A stretch of DNA of 64,000 nt from contig NZ_CP126107.1 of the NCBI RefSeq assembly GCF_030123365.1, positions 5,321,501 through 5,385,500 on the forward strand, given 5' to 3'. The notes beneath the pieces were generated by a model that saw only the letters and a list, made by a program, of their open reading frames with translations, made no database searches and had not been told where the DNA came from. The DNA is from Neobacillus sp. SuZ13. GTDB taxonomy: Bacteria; Bacillota; Bacilli; Bacillales; Cytobacillaceae. The position numbers and the translations under genes were made by a program. Shown here piece after piece: positions 16,380 through 24,413 of this stretch; the first letter of the stretch is position 1, and each line of letters opens with the position of its first letter.

Positions 16380-16670
16380 GTGAAACGACTTTGGGCTATT
16401 ACTGCATTAGTGCTTATATTATTAACTGGCTGTTCATCAGGTAAAACAAGCACAGCTATGGATGGAGAATCAATCTATAAAGATAGTTGTGCTGCTTGTC
16501 ATGGAGATAAATTACAGGGAGCTGTAGGACCGGGAGTAACAAATTTGAAAAGTAAGTATTCAGAAGCGGAAGTCCTGAAAATAGTCAACGAAGGCACGAA
16601 AAAAATGCCTGGAAATCTATTAGATGAAGAAAAATCAGAGATTGTTACGAAGTGGCTGATGGAAAAATAG
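16380..16670 (+). CDS. cccB: Lipoprotein cytochrome c (c-551, CccB-like)
   Basis: A 96-residue protein starting at GTG 16380, with GGAGGAG 5 nt upstream. Residues 1-17 form a type II signal peptide with lipobox LTGC (Cys18), so the mature protein is a membrane-anchored lipoprotein on the outer face. A single haem c site CAACH lies at 37-41, and the axial Met is in KKMPGN near the C-terminus. Size and layout match Bacillus cytochrome c-551 (CccB), an electron carrier to terminal oxidases. It is monocistronic and converges on the MurNAc operon at a shared terminator. Confidence 0.9.
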   Translation: MKRLWAITALVLILLTGCSSGKTSTAMDGESIYKDSCAACHGDKLQGAVGPGVTNLKSKYSEAEVLKIVNEGTKKMPGNLLDEEKSEIVTKWLMEK

Positions 16671-16691
16671 TTACTACTAGCGGCCGATACG

Positions 16692-16720
16692 AAAAAACCA
16701 AGGGAAGTCCCTTGGTTTTT
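16692..16720. terminator. Bidirectional terminator between cytochrome c and mupG
   Basis: AAAAACCAAGGG / CCCTTGGTTTTT perfect hairpin with poly-A and poly-T flanks on both sides. It serves both converging transcripts. Confidence 0.88.
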
Positions 16721-16730
16721 GACTTTAATA

Positions 16731-17738
16731 TCATCCCTGAATCAGCTTTACAAGCTGACCCGGTTGCAGCAGGGAAAGGAGCGGCAAATCCGCTTCCACG
16801 ACCCTTCCGACCACATTGACTCGCTCATCAGCTGGAAGGTCACAAAGTGTGATTTGTACCTCTCCGCGATAGCGTCCATAGCGGTCATTATCTCTAGTGA
16901 TTGTCCCTATCGGACGTGCTGCTGTATTCTCAGCAACCACCGTATCAGAACTTCTCGTATCCATAAGCCGAAGTACGTCACGGGAAAAATCAGGGCGAAG
17001 CCGGAACTCACCTTCCTGGAAGCCTTCAACTCGGACCGAAACACGATGATAGCAATCAAAATCGTTTAATTTTAGAAGAAGGTCCTCACTTACCTCTGGA
17101 TCGCCGATGTAGACATCCTCCACACCCGCGCGGAACAACTCCAGCGCAGCCCGATACGGATCAACTTCACGATGATCTTCCAAAGTTGGCAGCCCTTCAA
17201 ACAGCGGGCCGCGTTTCTCACCGTCTCCTGGAATATACGCACTTACCGGAATACCATATTTTTTAAAAAGCTCATTTTGCTCTTGAAAAAACGAATCAGC
17301 TAATCCCGTTTCCCGCCTTGGGTAGAAATTATGCCACGCAAGGAGCTGCCTCGCCTCTAATCCCCCCTCAAGGAGAGCACGGATCTCTCTCTCAAACATA
17401 ATGCTCGCATTAAGCGCAAGCTTGAAATCCTTAGCCAGATCCAAAATCGTCTCATTCGTAAAAAAGTCATCCAGCCGTAAACCGATAACCCCTAAGGATT
17501 TTAACGAAAATAAATTATCCAATCCTAAATGGGCAGGTGTTCGGGCAGATACATCTGCATAAACGTCTATTCCTGCTTCTTTCGCGGCATGAAGCAACTC
17601 GCGAGCACGACCCGCTAAATCCCCAGACTCTTCTGGGATGTGAAGCGACGTAAACGCCCGCCTCACACCCATTTTTCCAGCGAACCTAATCCGCTCTTCT
17701 GCTAAAGGGTCATTTAAATAGAAACTAATACCGATCAA
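16731..17738 (-). CDS. mupG: MupG-like 6-phospho-N-acetylmuramidase (DUF871)
   Basis: A 335-residue DUF871 protein: an N-terminal TIM-barrel-like domain (about 1-230) and a C-terminal cyclophilin-like domain (about 240-335). In Staphylococcus aureus the equivalent MupG hydrolyses MurNAc-6-phosphate-GlcNAc inside the cell to MurNAc-6P and GlcNAc. Markers are GISFYLNDP, GLRLDDFF, NASIMFEREI and WHNFYPRRETGL. The start is TTG 17738, overlapping the murP stop by 4 bases (TTGA). It is the last gene of the murQ-murR-murP-mupG operon, which matches the gene set of S. aureus rather than the B. subtilis nagZ/amiE arrangement. Confidence 0.88.
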   Translation of the reverse strand: MIGISFYLNDPLAEERIRFAGKMGVRRAFTSLHIPEESGDLAGRARELLHAAKEAGIDVYADVSARTPAHLGLDNLFSLKSLGVIGLRLDDFFTNETILDLAKDFKLALNASIMFEREIRALLEGGLEARQLLAWHNFYPRRETGLADSFFQEQNELFKKYGIPVSAYIPGDGEKRGPLFEGLPTLEDHREVDPYRAALELFRAGVEDVYIGDPEVSEDLLLKLNDFDCYHRVSVRVEGFQEGEFRLRPDFSRDVLRLMDTRSSDTVVAENTAARPIGTITRDNDRYGRYRGEVQITLCDLPADERVNVVGRVVEADLPLLSLLQPGQLVKLIQG

Positions 17739-19096
17739 TCAAACTCACCGGCCATGTCATCATTGAAGCCGAATAAATAAGTGAACAAGAAACCAGCTCC
17801 ATAAGAGATTAACACACCAAGCAGATACAGCAGAACCTGCCCTGTTACTACTAAAAATGCCAGAGGTAAACCAGAAACCCCAACCGCAATGGTTGCCACA
17901 TGGAAGACAGCCTGGAACGCACCGCCGACACCTGCACCTAAGCAGGCAGTTAAGAATGGACGCCCTAATGGTAAAGTCACACCGAAAATTAGTGGTTCGC
18001 CAATACCGAGAATTCCTGCAGGAAGCCCCCCGCCAATCGCTCTTTTTAAACGCTTTTTCTTCGTCTTAAAATAAATCGCAAACGCTGCTCCGACTTGTGC
18101 TGCCCCACCCATTGCCAAGATTGGCAGAAGTGGATCATTTCCAAGTGTATTAATTAACTCCAAGTGAATCGGTGTTAATCCTTGATGTAAACCAGTGACA
18201 ACGAGTGGCAGGAAGGTCGCCCCAAGGACAAATCCAGCCACGACACCACCCACATCAAGCAGTGAAGTTAATCCTTTTGTAATCGCATCTGAAACAAAAC
18301 CACCAAGCGGCATAAAGACAAGATAAGTTACAATACCAGTAAGCAATAAAGCAACCGTTGGCGTAATAAATAGATCAAGCGATTGTGGAACATAACGACG
18401 AACTCGTTTTTCAACCAAGGCAATAAAGATAGCGGCAAATAATACGCCGATTAAGCCGCCGCGACCAGGAAGTAAGGCAGTATCAAACAATTTAATTCCT
18501 GCTACCGCTGGGTTAATGATTAAAATACCGGCAATTGCCCCGAGTGCGGGTGAACCGCCAAACTCTTTCGCTGCATTCGTACCAACTAAAATGCCAAGGT
18601 AACCAAATAAACCGCTTCCAATAACTGACAAGATGGTCGCCAGTTGGGAATCTGCTGCCAACCAGCCTGCTTGGACGATTGCTTTGGTAATCCCTGTAAT
18701 CAATCCGGAGGCAACAAGTGCCGGAATTAATGGAATGAAAATACTAGAGATTTTTCGTAAAAACAGCTTAAACGGTGTCGCATTCTTTTTGTTGATTTCA
18801 GCCTTCTTGCTGGCTGCCTTTTCTTTTAGATTAATCCCGCCAGCTGCTTCTATTAATTTACCAAACTCTTCTGTTACTCTATTTACTTTTCCAGGGCCAA
18901 GGATAATTTGGAGAGTCTCTTCCTCTACCACTCCCATGACTCCGTCTATTTTCTTAATGGCCGCTTGATTTACAATCGAGTTATCCTTCGGTGTCACACG
19001 AAGTCTCGTCATACAATGCGTGTAATTTTCAATATTTGCTGGTCCGCCTAATTCTTCAAGAATCTTTTCTGCTAAAATTTTGTTCTCTCCAGCCAT
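17735..19096 (-). CDS. murP: PTS MurNAc-type EIIBC component
   Basis: A 453-residue phosphotransferase permease. The N-terminal EIIB domain (about 1-85) has the phospho-cysteine in NYTHCMTRLRV (Cys28). The EIIC domain (about 105-445) has about ten membrane segments and the GIGEPLIFGVTLPL motif of the glucose-superfamily EIIC. No EIIA domain is present, so it must borrow EIIA from another PTS protein, as MurP does in Bacillus and E. coli. It imports and phosphorylates MurNAc or the MurNAc-GlcNAc disaccharide; mupG downstream suggests the disaccharide. The ATG at 19096 has AAGGGG 7 nt upstream, better than ATG 19102. Confidence 0.9.
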   Translation of the reverse strand: MAGENKILAEKILEELGGPANIENYTHCMTRLRVTPKDNSIVNQAAIKKIDGVMGVVEEETLQIILGPGKVNRVTEEFGKLIEAAGGINLKEKAASKKAEINKKNATPFKLFLRKISSIFIPLIPALVASGLITGITKAIVQAGWLAADSQLATILSVIGSGLFGYLGILVGTNAAKEFGGSPALGAIAGILIINPAVAGIKLFDTALLPGRGGLIGVLFAAIFIALVEKRVRRYVPQSLDLFITPTVALLLTGIVTYLVFMPLGGFVSDAITKGLTSLLDVGGVVAGFVLGATFLPLVVTGLHQGLTPIHLELINTLGNDPLLPILAMGGAAQVGAAFAIYFKTKKKRLKRAIGGGLPAGILGIGEPLIFGVTLPLGRPFLTACLGAGVGGAFQAVFHVATIAVGVSGLPLAFLVVTGQVLLYLLGVLISYGAGFLFTYLFGFNDDMAGEFD

Positions 19097-19192
19097 GTTC
19101 ATTCCCCTTCTCTCCGATGTTTATTTTTAAAAGTGAACTAATTTCCCTAAGGTCAACGAATGGAAAGTGTTCACACCACCTCCCGAACAGGA

Positions 19193-20047
19193 CTATTTCC
19201 CATCTTTAATAAACCGGATCGCTTCTCTTGTTTTATCAATGGATTGAATCGTATCTTCATATTGGACCGTGGCCATCGATAAAAACAAAATATCCATGAT
19301 ATATAACTGCGCCAGGCGTGAGGAAGTGGCTGCACTACGGAAAGGAGCCTCTCCAGAATCAGCAGTAAACAACTTAATATCTGCTAGCGCAGAGACCGTT
19401 GATTGCCCATATTTCGTTAAACTTATCGTGTTCACACCGCGTTCTTTCGCAAGTGCCATGACCTTAATGACTTCAGGTGTTTCGCCTGAGTGTGAGATTC
19501 CAAACACGAGATCATCCTTATTGGCATTGGCAATTAATGTGGCAACTAGGTGTGTATCTGTAAAAGCGGTTGCATTTTTATGAACCCTAAGGAGCTTTTG
19601 CTGTGCATCCTTAGCGATGATGCCTGAAGCACCAATTCCAAAGAAATGAACATTTTGAGCAGCCGATAAGGTGTGGACGGCACGTTCCAATTCATCATAA
19701 TTAATCATTTCTTCCGAGTCGCGAATGCTCTGAATACTATTGCTCGTTGTCTTCTGCGCGATAGAGAAAAACGTTTCACCCGGCTCAATGTCACGGTACC
19801 CTTGTTCCACTGGTTTCACTAAATCTCCTGCAATTCTAACTTTCAAATCCTGAAAACCATTTAAACCCAATGATTTACACAATCTGATTACTGCTGCCCC
19901 GCTTGTATGGGCCTGCAAACCAATGTCATGGACGGTACTGTTTAAAATCACTTGAGGATTTTCAAGAATCAATTCAGCAATTTTCCGCTCAGAAGCCGGA
20001 AGCTGTTCCAACATATTTTGAATCATTTTTAAACCGCCTGCTGCCAC
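19193..20047 (-). CDS. murR: MurR/RpiR-family transcriptional regulator
   Basis: About 284 residues. An N-terminal HTH_6 domain (about 1-75, SERKIAELIL...GAAVIRLCKSLGL) is followed by a SIS sugar-phosphate-binding domain (about 115-245, FFGIGASGIIAKDAQQKLLR, FGISHSGETPEV). This family senses MurNAc-6-phosphate and controls mur operons. GTG 20047 is preferred because AAAGGTGG lies 6 nt upstream and the product then begins with the AAGGL pattern common in the family; GTG 20059 is the alternative. It sits between murQ and murP. The three TGAAATNNTATTTCAA palindromes upstream are its likely operators. Confidence 0.88.
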   Translation of the reverse strand: MAAGGLKMIQNMLEQLPASERKIAELILENPQVILNSTVHDIGLQAHTSGAAVIRLCKSLGLNGFQDLKVRIAGDLVKPVEQGYRDIEPGETFFSIAQKTTSNSIQSIRDSEEMINYDELERAVHTLSAAQNVHFFGIGASGIIAKDAQQKLLRVHKNATAFTDTHLVATLIANANKDDLVFGISHSGETPEVIKVMALAKERGVNTISLTKYGQSTVSALADIKLFTADSGEAPFRSAATSSRLAQLYIMDILFLSMATVQYEDTIQSIDKTREAIRFIKDGK

Positions 20048-20072
20048 ACCAAAGACCACCTTTTATAAAAAT

Positions 20073-20981
20073 TCACTCTTTCACGTTTTGGATTGCTTTT
20101 TTTACATACCCGTTTGCTTCTAATAATAATTCTTCTGCTTCAGGTTTCGTTGTATTCGTCTTAATCATAACGATGGCTGTTTTGACTTGAAGATCGGATG
20201 CTTCTAGTGTTTCCAACGCCTGTTCATAGGAAACCCCTGTAATCTTACGGATGATACCGATTGCCCGTTCTTTCAATTTTTGGTTACTCACATGAACATC
20301 AACCATTAAATTCTCATAGGCCTTACCTAAAAGGATCATCGAAGAAGTTGAAATCATGTTCAAAATCATCTTATGAGCAGTCCCTGATTTCAATCGAGTC
20401 GAACCTGTGAGCACTTCTGGGCCAACAATGACTTCGATTGCTTGGTCAGCTTCCTGACTAATCGCCGCATTTTTATTGCAGGAAAGTGCAACGGTTTTCG
20501 CTCCAATGCTGCGTGCGTATCGTAGTGCCCCTATTACATAAGGCGTGCGGCCGCTGGCTGCAATTCCAATCACGGTATCATCTTTAGTCAGCCCAATTTC
20601 CTTCAAATCGTTCACACCAAAATCCGGCTGATCCTCAGCTCCTTCAACTGCTTTCAAAAAGGCGCCTTCTCCCCCTGCGATAAGTCCTTGGACCATTTCA
20701 GGGTCTGTACTAAAAGTGGGCGGACATTCCACTGCATCGAGGACCCCTAATCTCCCGCTTGTCCCGGCACCTACATAAATGAGGCGCCCGCCGTTTTTAA
20801 AGGATTCAACTACAAATTGAACAGCCGCCTCCACATCTGTTAACACATCGTTCACTGCTAAAGCGACCATTTGGTCCTGTTCATTCATAATTCGTAAAAT
20901 CTCAAGCGGACTTGCTGTATCTATCTGCATCGTATGTTCATTGCGCGATTCTGTCGTTAATAATTCAAGATTTTCTGTCAT
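20073..20981 (-). CDS. murQ: N-acetylmuramic acid 6-phosphate etherase
   Basis: A 302-residue SIS-fold enzyme that cleaves the lactyl ether of MurNAc-6P, giving GlcNAc-6P and D-lactate. Motifs are LTTESRNEHT, GRLIYVGAGTSGRLGVLDAVECPPTF, the catalytic Glu region in GAEDQPD, GIAASGRTPYVIGAL and GTAHKMILNMISTS. The length is standard (about 300). A strong AGGAGG site precedes ATG 20981. It is the first gene of the mur operon. A sigma-A promoter (TTGAAA, 17-bp spacer, TATAAT at 21036-21064 on the minus strand), an overlapping operator and a cre site lie upstream. Confidence 0.95.
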   Translation of the reverse strand: MTENLELLTTESRNEHTMQIDTASPLEILRIMNEQDQMVALAVNDVLTDVEAAVQFVVESFKNGGRLIYVGAGTSGRLGVLDAVECPPTFSTDPEMVQGLIAGGEGAFLKAVEGAEDQPDFGVNDLKEIGLTKDDTVIGIAASGRTPYVIGALRYARSIGAKTVALSCNKNAAISQEADQAIEVIVGPEVLTGSTRLKSGTAHKMILNMISTSSMILLGKAYENLMVDVHVSNQKLKERAIGIIRKITGVSYEQALETLEASDLQVKTAIVMIKTNTTKPEAEELLLEANGYVKKAIQNVKE

Positions 20982-21013
20982 TATCGTTATCCTCCTGTAA
21001 GTCTATTCTAAGG

Positions 21014-21027
21014 TGAAAACGGTTACC
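21014..21027 (-). promoter_or_regulatory. CcpA cre site in the murQ leader
   Basis: TGAAAACGGTTACC matches the cre consensus TGWAANCGNTNWCA at 13 of 14 positions and is also near-palindromic. It lies just downstream of the murQ -10 box (about +2 to +15), a position typical for CcpA repression by roadblock or occlusion. Confidence 0.78.
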
Positions 21028-21035
21028 GTACGTTT

Positions 21036-21097
21036 ATTATATTCCGCCTGAAATATTATTTCAAGTTATTTATAAAAATAGTGAAATCTTATTTCAA
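21036..21097 (-). promoter_or_regulatory. murQ promoter with two MurR-like operators
   Basis: On the minus strand TTGAAA (21059-21064), a 17-bp spacer and TATAAT (21036-21041) form a near-consensus sigma-A promoter. TGAAATATTATTTCAA (21049-21064) covers the -35 box and TGAAATCTTATTTCAA (21082-21097) lies 33 bp further upstream, about three helical turns. A third identical-pattern copy is in front of the HAD gene. MurR is the obvious candidate repressor, by location. Confidence 0.8.
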
Positions 21098-21128
21098 AAC
21101 ACTATTTCACTCTGAAGGGTTCTGGGTC

Positions 21129-21995
21129 TTATTCAAGCAAATAACGGCGAATCGCGCTTGCGACCCCTGCTTCATTATTATTTCCAGTCACCTGATCCGC
21201 TAAATGTCTCACCTTTTCGGGTGCATTTCCCATCGCAATTCCGAGGCCGGCAGCCGAGAGCATAAGAGCATCATTAAAATTATCACCAATCGCTGCGGTT
21301 TGTGAGAGTGGAATTCCTAACTGCTCCGTAAGCTTTACCAGGGCAGATGCTTTTGTCACACCACTTGGGGTAATTTCTAAATTGATAAAATTAAAACTGC
21401 TGCTAATTTCTAGATCCACTACTTGTTCCTTAAGCCGCCGGGTAAACTCAGGGAGTTTATTCCCGTCATCAAATACGGCAATTTTTGTAATGCTTGGCTC
21501 CTGCTCCTTCAAGTATCGATAAAAGTCGTCTACCACCTTCACCTGGCATTTTTCTCGAACACTCTGACACTGATGACGCTCTCCTCCTGATTTTTCAAGG
21601 GTGGGAATGTTATTTTCAATCCAGTTCTCATTCCATTTTGTCACCCTTGGGACAAGCAGCGTATCCCCCTCGTAAAAATGGGCATAGATCCCCTCCGTCT
21701 CGCATAATTCCCAGAAGCTTATCAGTGGCTCATATGGAAAAACTAATTGCTCGGAGATTTCGCCATTCTCATCAATTAGAATCGCTCCATTATAAGCAAT
21801 GATCGGCTCGCCACTAAGTCCAATCGTACGGGCAATCCACTGCGTTGATAGTGGAGAGCGTCCGCTGCAAATGACGACCTTACCACCTCGTTTGCGATAC
21901 TCATGAATCGCCTCGATTGTTTCTATATCAATCTCTTTTTGATCGTTTAATAACGTGCCATCTAAATCCGTTGCAAGTAGTCGATACTTCACCAA
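21129..21995 (-). CDS. Cof-type HAD-superfamily hydrolase
   Basis: A 288-residue HAD phosphatase of the Cof/YbiV (C2B cap) type. Motif I is DLDGTLLND (nucleophile Asp, about residue 10), motif II is VICSGRS, motif III Lys is in VTKASALVKLTEQLGI, and motif IV is AIGDNFNDALML. Such proteins dephosphorylate sugar phosphates with broad specificity. TTG 21995 or the next codon GTG 21992 is the start, with GAGGGGG upstream. It lies immediately upstream of murQ in the same direction, and its own promoter carries the same palindrome over the -35 box, so it appears to belong to the same regulon. A role in sugar-phosphate detoxification is inference. Confidence 0.88.
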   Translation of the reverse strand: MVKYRLLATDLDGTLLNDQKEIDIETIEAIHEYRKRGGKVVICSGRSPLSTQWIARTIGLSGEPIIAYNGAILIDENGEISEQLVFPYEPLISFWELCETEGIYAHFYEGDTLLVPRVTKWNENWIENNIPTLEKSGGERHQCQSVREKCQVKVVDDFYRYLKEQEPSITKIAVFDDGNKLPEFTRRLKEQVVDLEISSSFNFINLEITPSGVTKASALVKLTEQLGIPLSQTAAIGDNFNDALMLSAAGLGIAMGNAPEKVRHLADQVTGNNNEAGVASAIRRYLLE

Positions 21996-22032
21996 TAATT
22001 CCCCCTCTGTAATTTTATTGTATTTTACACTT

Positions 22033-22061
22033 TTAATAATATTATTGAAATTTTATTTCAA
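22033..22061 (-). promoter_or_regulatory. HAD-gene promoter with a MurR-like operator
   Basis: TGAAATTTTATTTCAA (22046-22061) is the third copy of the mur operator pattern. On the minus strand it overlaps TTGAAA (22056-22061), which is followed after 17 bp by TATTAA (22033-22038). This repeats the operator/-35 geometry of the murQ promoter. Confidence 0.72.
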
Positions 22062-22111
22062 AACAAATAGTGCCTGACACCCTTACTTTGTTATTGATGA
22101 TATGTAACATA

Positions 22112-22160
22112 AAAAAGGCTGAATCAAAGTGGTAAGAGCACCATTTTGATTCAGCCTTTT
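22112..22160. terminator. Orphan terminator-like hairpin between divergent genes
   Basis: AAGGCTGAATCAAA / TTTGATTCAGCCTT long inverted repeat with an inner GGT/ACC extension, flanked by A and T runs. It lies upstream of both the HAD gene (minus) and the small plus-strand gene, so no visible gene ends here. It may be the relic of a lost gene or a small RNA terminator. Together with the HAD promoter it fills the 334-bp gap 21996-22329. Confidence 0.7.
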
Positions 22161-22329
22161 CCATTTTAAATTTTCCCGTCCCGTTGCAATTGTAAGACTA
22201 ATTTCCCGGACACTTCTTCCCATCTTTTTAATTTCATAGTATAATAACTTTCGGAAAACTAAACATGTACATATTATATTAAGATGCTAAAATTCACCCA
22301 GATTCTATTGCAAGAAGGAGTAATCATTC

Positions 22330-22467
22330 ATGTCAAAAGGCTATTGGCTAACCCCTGAAGAGATGATCAAAAGAAAGAAACTCAAAAAGAACCTTACTTA
22401 TAGTTTTATTGCCCTAGGCACAATTCTACTAAGCGCAGTTTTTACGTTTATAGCAAACAATATTTAA
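22330..22467 (+). CDS. Small single-pass membrane protein, 45 aa
   Basis: A 45-codon gene beginning at ATG 22330 with AAGGAG about 8 nt upstream. The first 22 residues are polar and Lys-rich (MSKGYWLTPEEMIKRKK), and the last 22 form one hydrophobic helix (FIALGTILLSAVFTFIANNI). A clear terminator follows 3 bp past the stop codon. A good start, coding character and terminator make it a likely real gene. I do not recognise the family; by charge the Lys-rich end should be cytoplasmic. Confidence 0.72.
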   Translation: MSKGYWLTPEEMIKRKKLKKNLTYSFIALGTILLSAVFTFIANNI

Positions 22468-22469
22468 CA

Positions 22470-22498
22470 AACCCTACTCTAACCGGATAGGGTTTTTT
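22470..22498 (+). terminator. Intrinsic terminator after the 45-aa gene
   Basis: AACCCTA / TAGGGTT hairpin (22470-22476 with 22488-22494) followed by TTTTC. Confidence 0.82.
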
Positions 22499-22613
22499 CT
22501 AATTTTGGAGGGCCCTAAATCGACATTTTTCCCTTTTTTATCCTATTTTTCTTTCATACTTTCACTCTTTAAAGTATAATACTATTTGACTATAAATTTT
22601 GGAGGAATTACCA

Positions 22614-24296
22614 TTGAAAACACTGTTTCGTAAACGCACCATCAATTTACTCATGGCGAGTACCATTGCCTTTACACCATTTGCTGCTAACCTAGCGTTT
22701 GCGCCAAATGCAGTACATGCGTCAGGAATTGATGATATCTCTGTTGCAGCCCAAAGTAAAATCTACAAAAATCTTACTGCTTCTGATATTGCTGATATTA
22801 AGGTTGCCTATAACAATGTCTCAAAAGCAAACTTCACAACCATTCTTGGACCAACTTTAATTAAAAAAATCGATGACAAAACATCAAATGGAACAGCTAT
22901 TGTTCTAGCAAAAGATATTTCAAAACTTCTATACCAAACCAATTCTACTGACCTCAAAAACCAATTAGAAGCATTCAAAACTGCTCATATTCAAATTTTT
23001 GCTGGAAAGTTAACGGCTAATGATGTCATTTCCATCTTAAATGCTTTTGAAGCTAACCTAAAGCTTGAAATAATTAACTCCTATGGAAAAAAGGGCTATA
23101 CAAACTTTGATCAACTTGTAACCGCAGCAATTAATGATACTCAAAAGCAATTCAGCAATTTTGATGGACTTTATCAAGAGTTAGGAATCACAGTTACTGA
23201 ATTCCTTACAATGAAAACAAATTTAGAAAAAGCTGTTGATCCGACGAAAATGGCTTCTGCAGCCCTTTCCTCAGGATTGATTCGAAGCGAAGACGGAAAT
23301 ATTTATGGTGCAAGTACATATACAATTGGAAATACGGCACCTACATACAGCTTCAAAGCACCATTTATGGGGGAGACTTTAGATCTTACTAAAGATGTCG
23401 TTTGGAAAACAAATAACTCAACCATCGCTACCTTTACTGGCAATAAACTAGTGGCCAAAAAAGCTGGCAAAGTAAAAGTAGTTGCATACTATTTGAATCA
23501 GCCGATTATTACAAAAGAAATTACAATTAATCCGGATAAAACGGCTCCTGCCATCCCAACTGTTTATACAGTGGACAATAATGATACTGTCATCAAAGGT
23601 AAAGCGGAAGCTGGCTCAATCATTACAGTCAAAAATGGCAGCACAACCGTTGCTATCGGGAAAACAGCTGCCAATAGTACGTTCAGTATTTCCATGAAGG
23701 CTCAAAAAGCCGGTTCCACACTCTATGTAACTGCTAAAGATGTATCTGGAAATGTAAGTAAAGCACGTTCAATCAAAGTACTTGATAAGACGGCTCCTGC
23801 AGCACCATCCGTTTATGCAGTAGACAATAATGATAAAACGATCAAAGGTAAAGCAGAAGCTAATTCCTATATTACAATCAAAAACGGCAAAACAACGATT
23901 GCAACTGGGAAGACTTCTTCTAAAGGCACTTTCAGCTTCAAAATTAAGAACGCACAAAAAGCTGGCTCAACTCTTTATATAACAGCTAAGGATGCTGCCG
24001 GCAATGTAAGTAAAGCAAAATCAACCAAAGTACTTGATAAGATTGCTCCTGCGAAACCGAGAGTATATTACGTTCATTCAAATGATAAAGTTGTCAGAGG
24101 ACAAGCAGAAGCTAATTCCTACATTACAATCAAAAAAGGTTCAAAAGTAATTGGAACAGGTAAAACTTCTTCAAAAGGAAACTACAGTGTAAAAATCAAG
24201 GCCCTTAAGAAAGGCACAGTAATCTCGATTACAGCAAAAGATAAATCTAACAACGTGAGCAGCAAAAAGGTAATAACAGTAATTGGAAAAAGATAA
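22614..24296 (+). CDS. Secreted protein with Big_2-like and three Big_6-like Ig repeats
   Basis: About 560 residues from TTG 22614, which has GGAGGA 6 nt upstream. A signal peptide of about 37 residues ends near NAVHAS. A helical N-terminal region (about 38-225) is followed by a Big_2-like domain (about 235-305, WKTNNSTIATF...KKAGKVKVVAYY) and three ~83-residue Ig-like repeats starting near 311, 395 and 478. Each repeat begins AP.(I/A/K)P.VY.V and contains (I/V)(K/R)G.AEA.S.IT(V/I)K and GNVSKA or NNVSS. The domain is rich in Lys, Ser and Thr. No LPxTG, SLH or transmembrane anchor is present, so it is secreted or held to the wall by charge. Probably a surface or adhesion protein; not a known enzyme. 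Confidence 0.82.
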   Translation: MKTLFRKRTINLLMASTIAFTPFAANLAFAPNAVHASGIDDISVAAQSKIYKNLTASDIADIKVAYNNVSKANFTTILGPTLIKKIDDKTSNGTAIVLAKDISKLLYQTNSTDLKNQLEAFKTAHIQIFAGKLTANDVISILNAFEANLKLEIINSYGKKGYTNFDQLVTAAINDTQKQFSNFDGLYQELGITVTEFLTMKTNLEKAVDPTKMASAALSSGLIRSEDGNIYGASTYTIGNTAPTYSFKAPFMGETLDLTKDVVWKTNNSTIATFTGNKLVAKKAGKVKVVAYYLNQPIITKEITINPDKTAPAIPTVYTVDNNDTVIKGKAEAGSIITVKNGSTTVAIGKTAANSTFSISMKAQKAGSTLYVTAKDVSGNVSKARSIKVLDKTAPAAPSVYAVDNNDKTIKGKAEANSYITIKNGKTTIATGKTSSKGTFSFKIKNAQKAGSTLYITAKDAAGNVSKAKSTKVLDKIAPAKPRVYYVHSNDKVVRGQAEANSYITIKKGSKVIGTGKTSSKGNYSVKIKALKKGTVISITAKDKSNNVSSKKVITVIGKR

Positions 24297-24306
24297 TATC
24301 CTACTA

Positions 24307-24346
24307 AAAAACACAACGAGTGTATAACACCCGTTGTGTTTTTTTG
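24307..24346 (+). terminator. Intrinsic terminator after the Ig-repeat gene
   Basis: AAACACAACG ... CGTTGTGTTT hairpin followed by a run of T. Confidence 0.88.
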
Positions 24347-24374
24347 TTGAAAAATAAAATTTAGACAGAAATCA

Positions 24375-24406
24375 AAAACCCCCATTATTAATAAGGAGGT
24401 TTTAAA
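24375..24406 (-). terminator. Intrinsic terminator after the membrane-anchored protein gene
   Basis: On the minus strand AAAACCTCC / GGGGGTTTTT hairpin with an AT-rich loop, 8 bp past the stop codon. Confidence 0.7.
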
Positions 24407-24413
24407 AGAAAAA

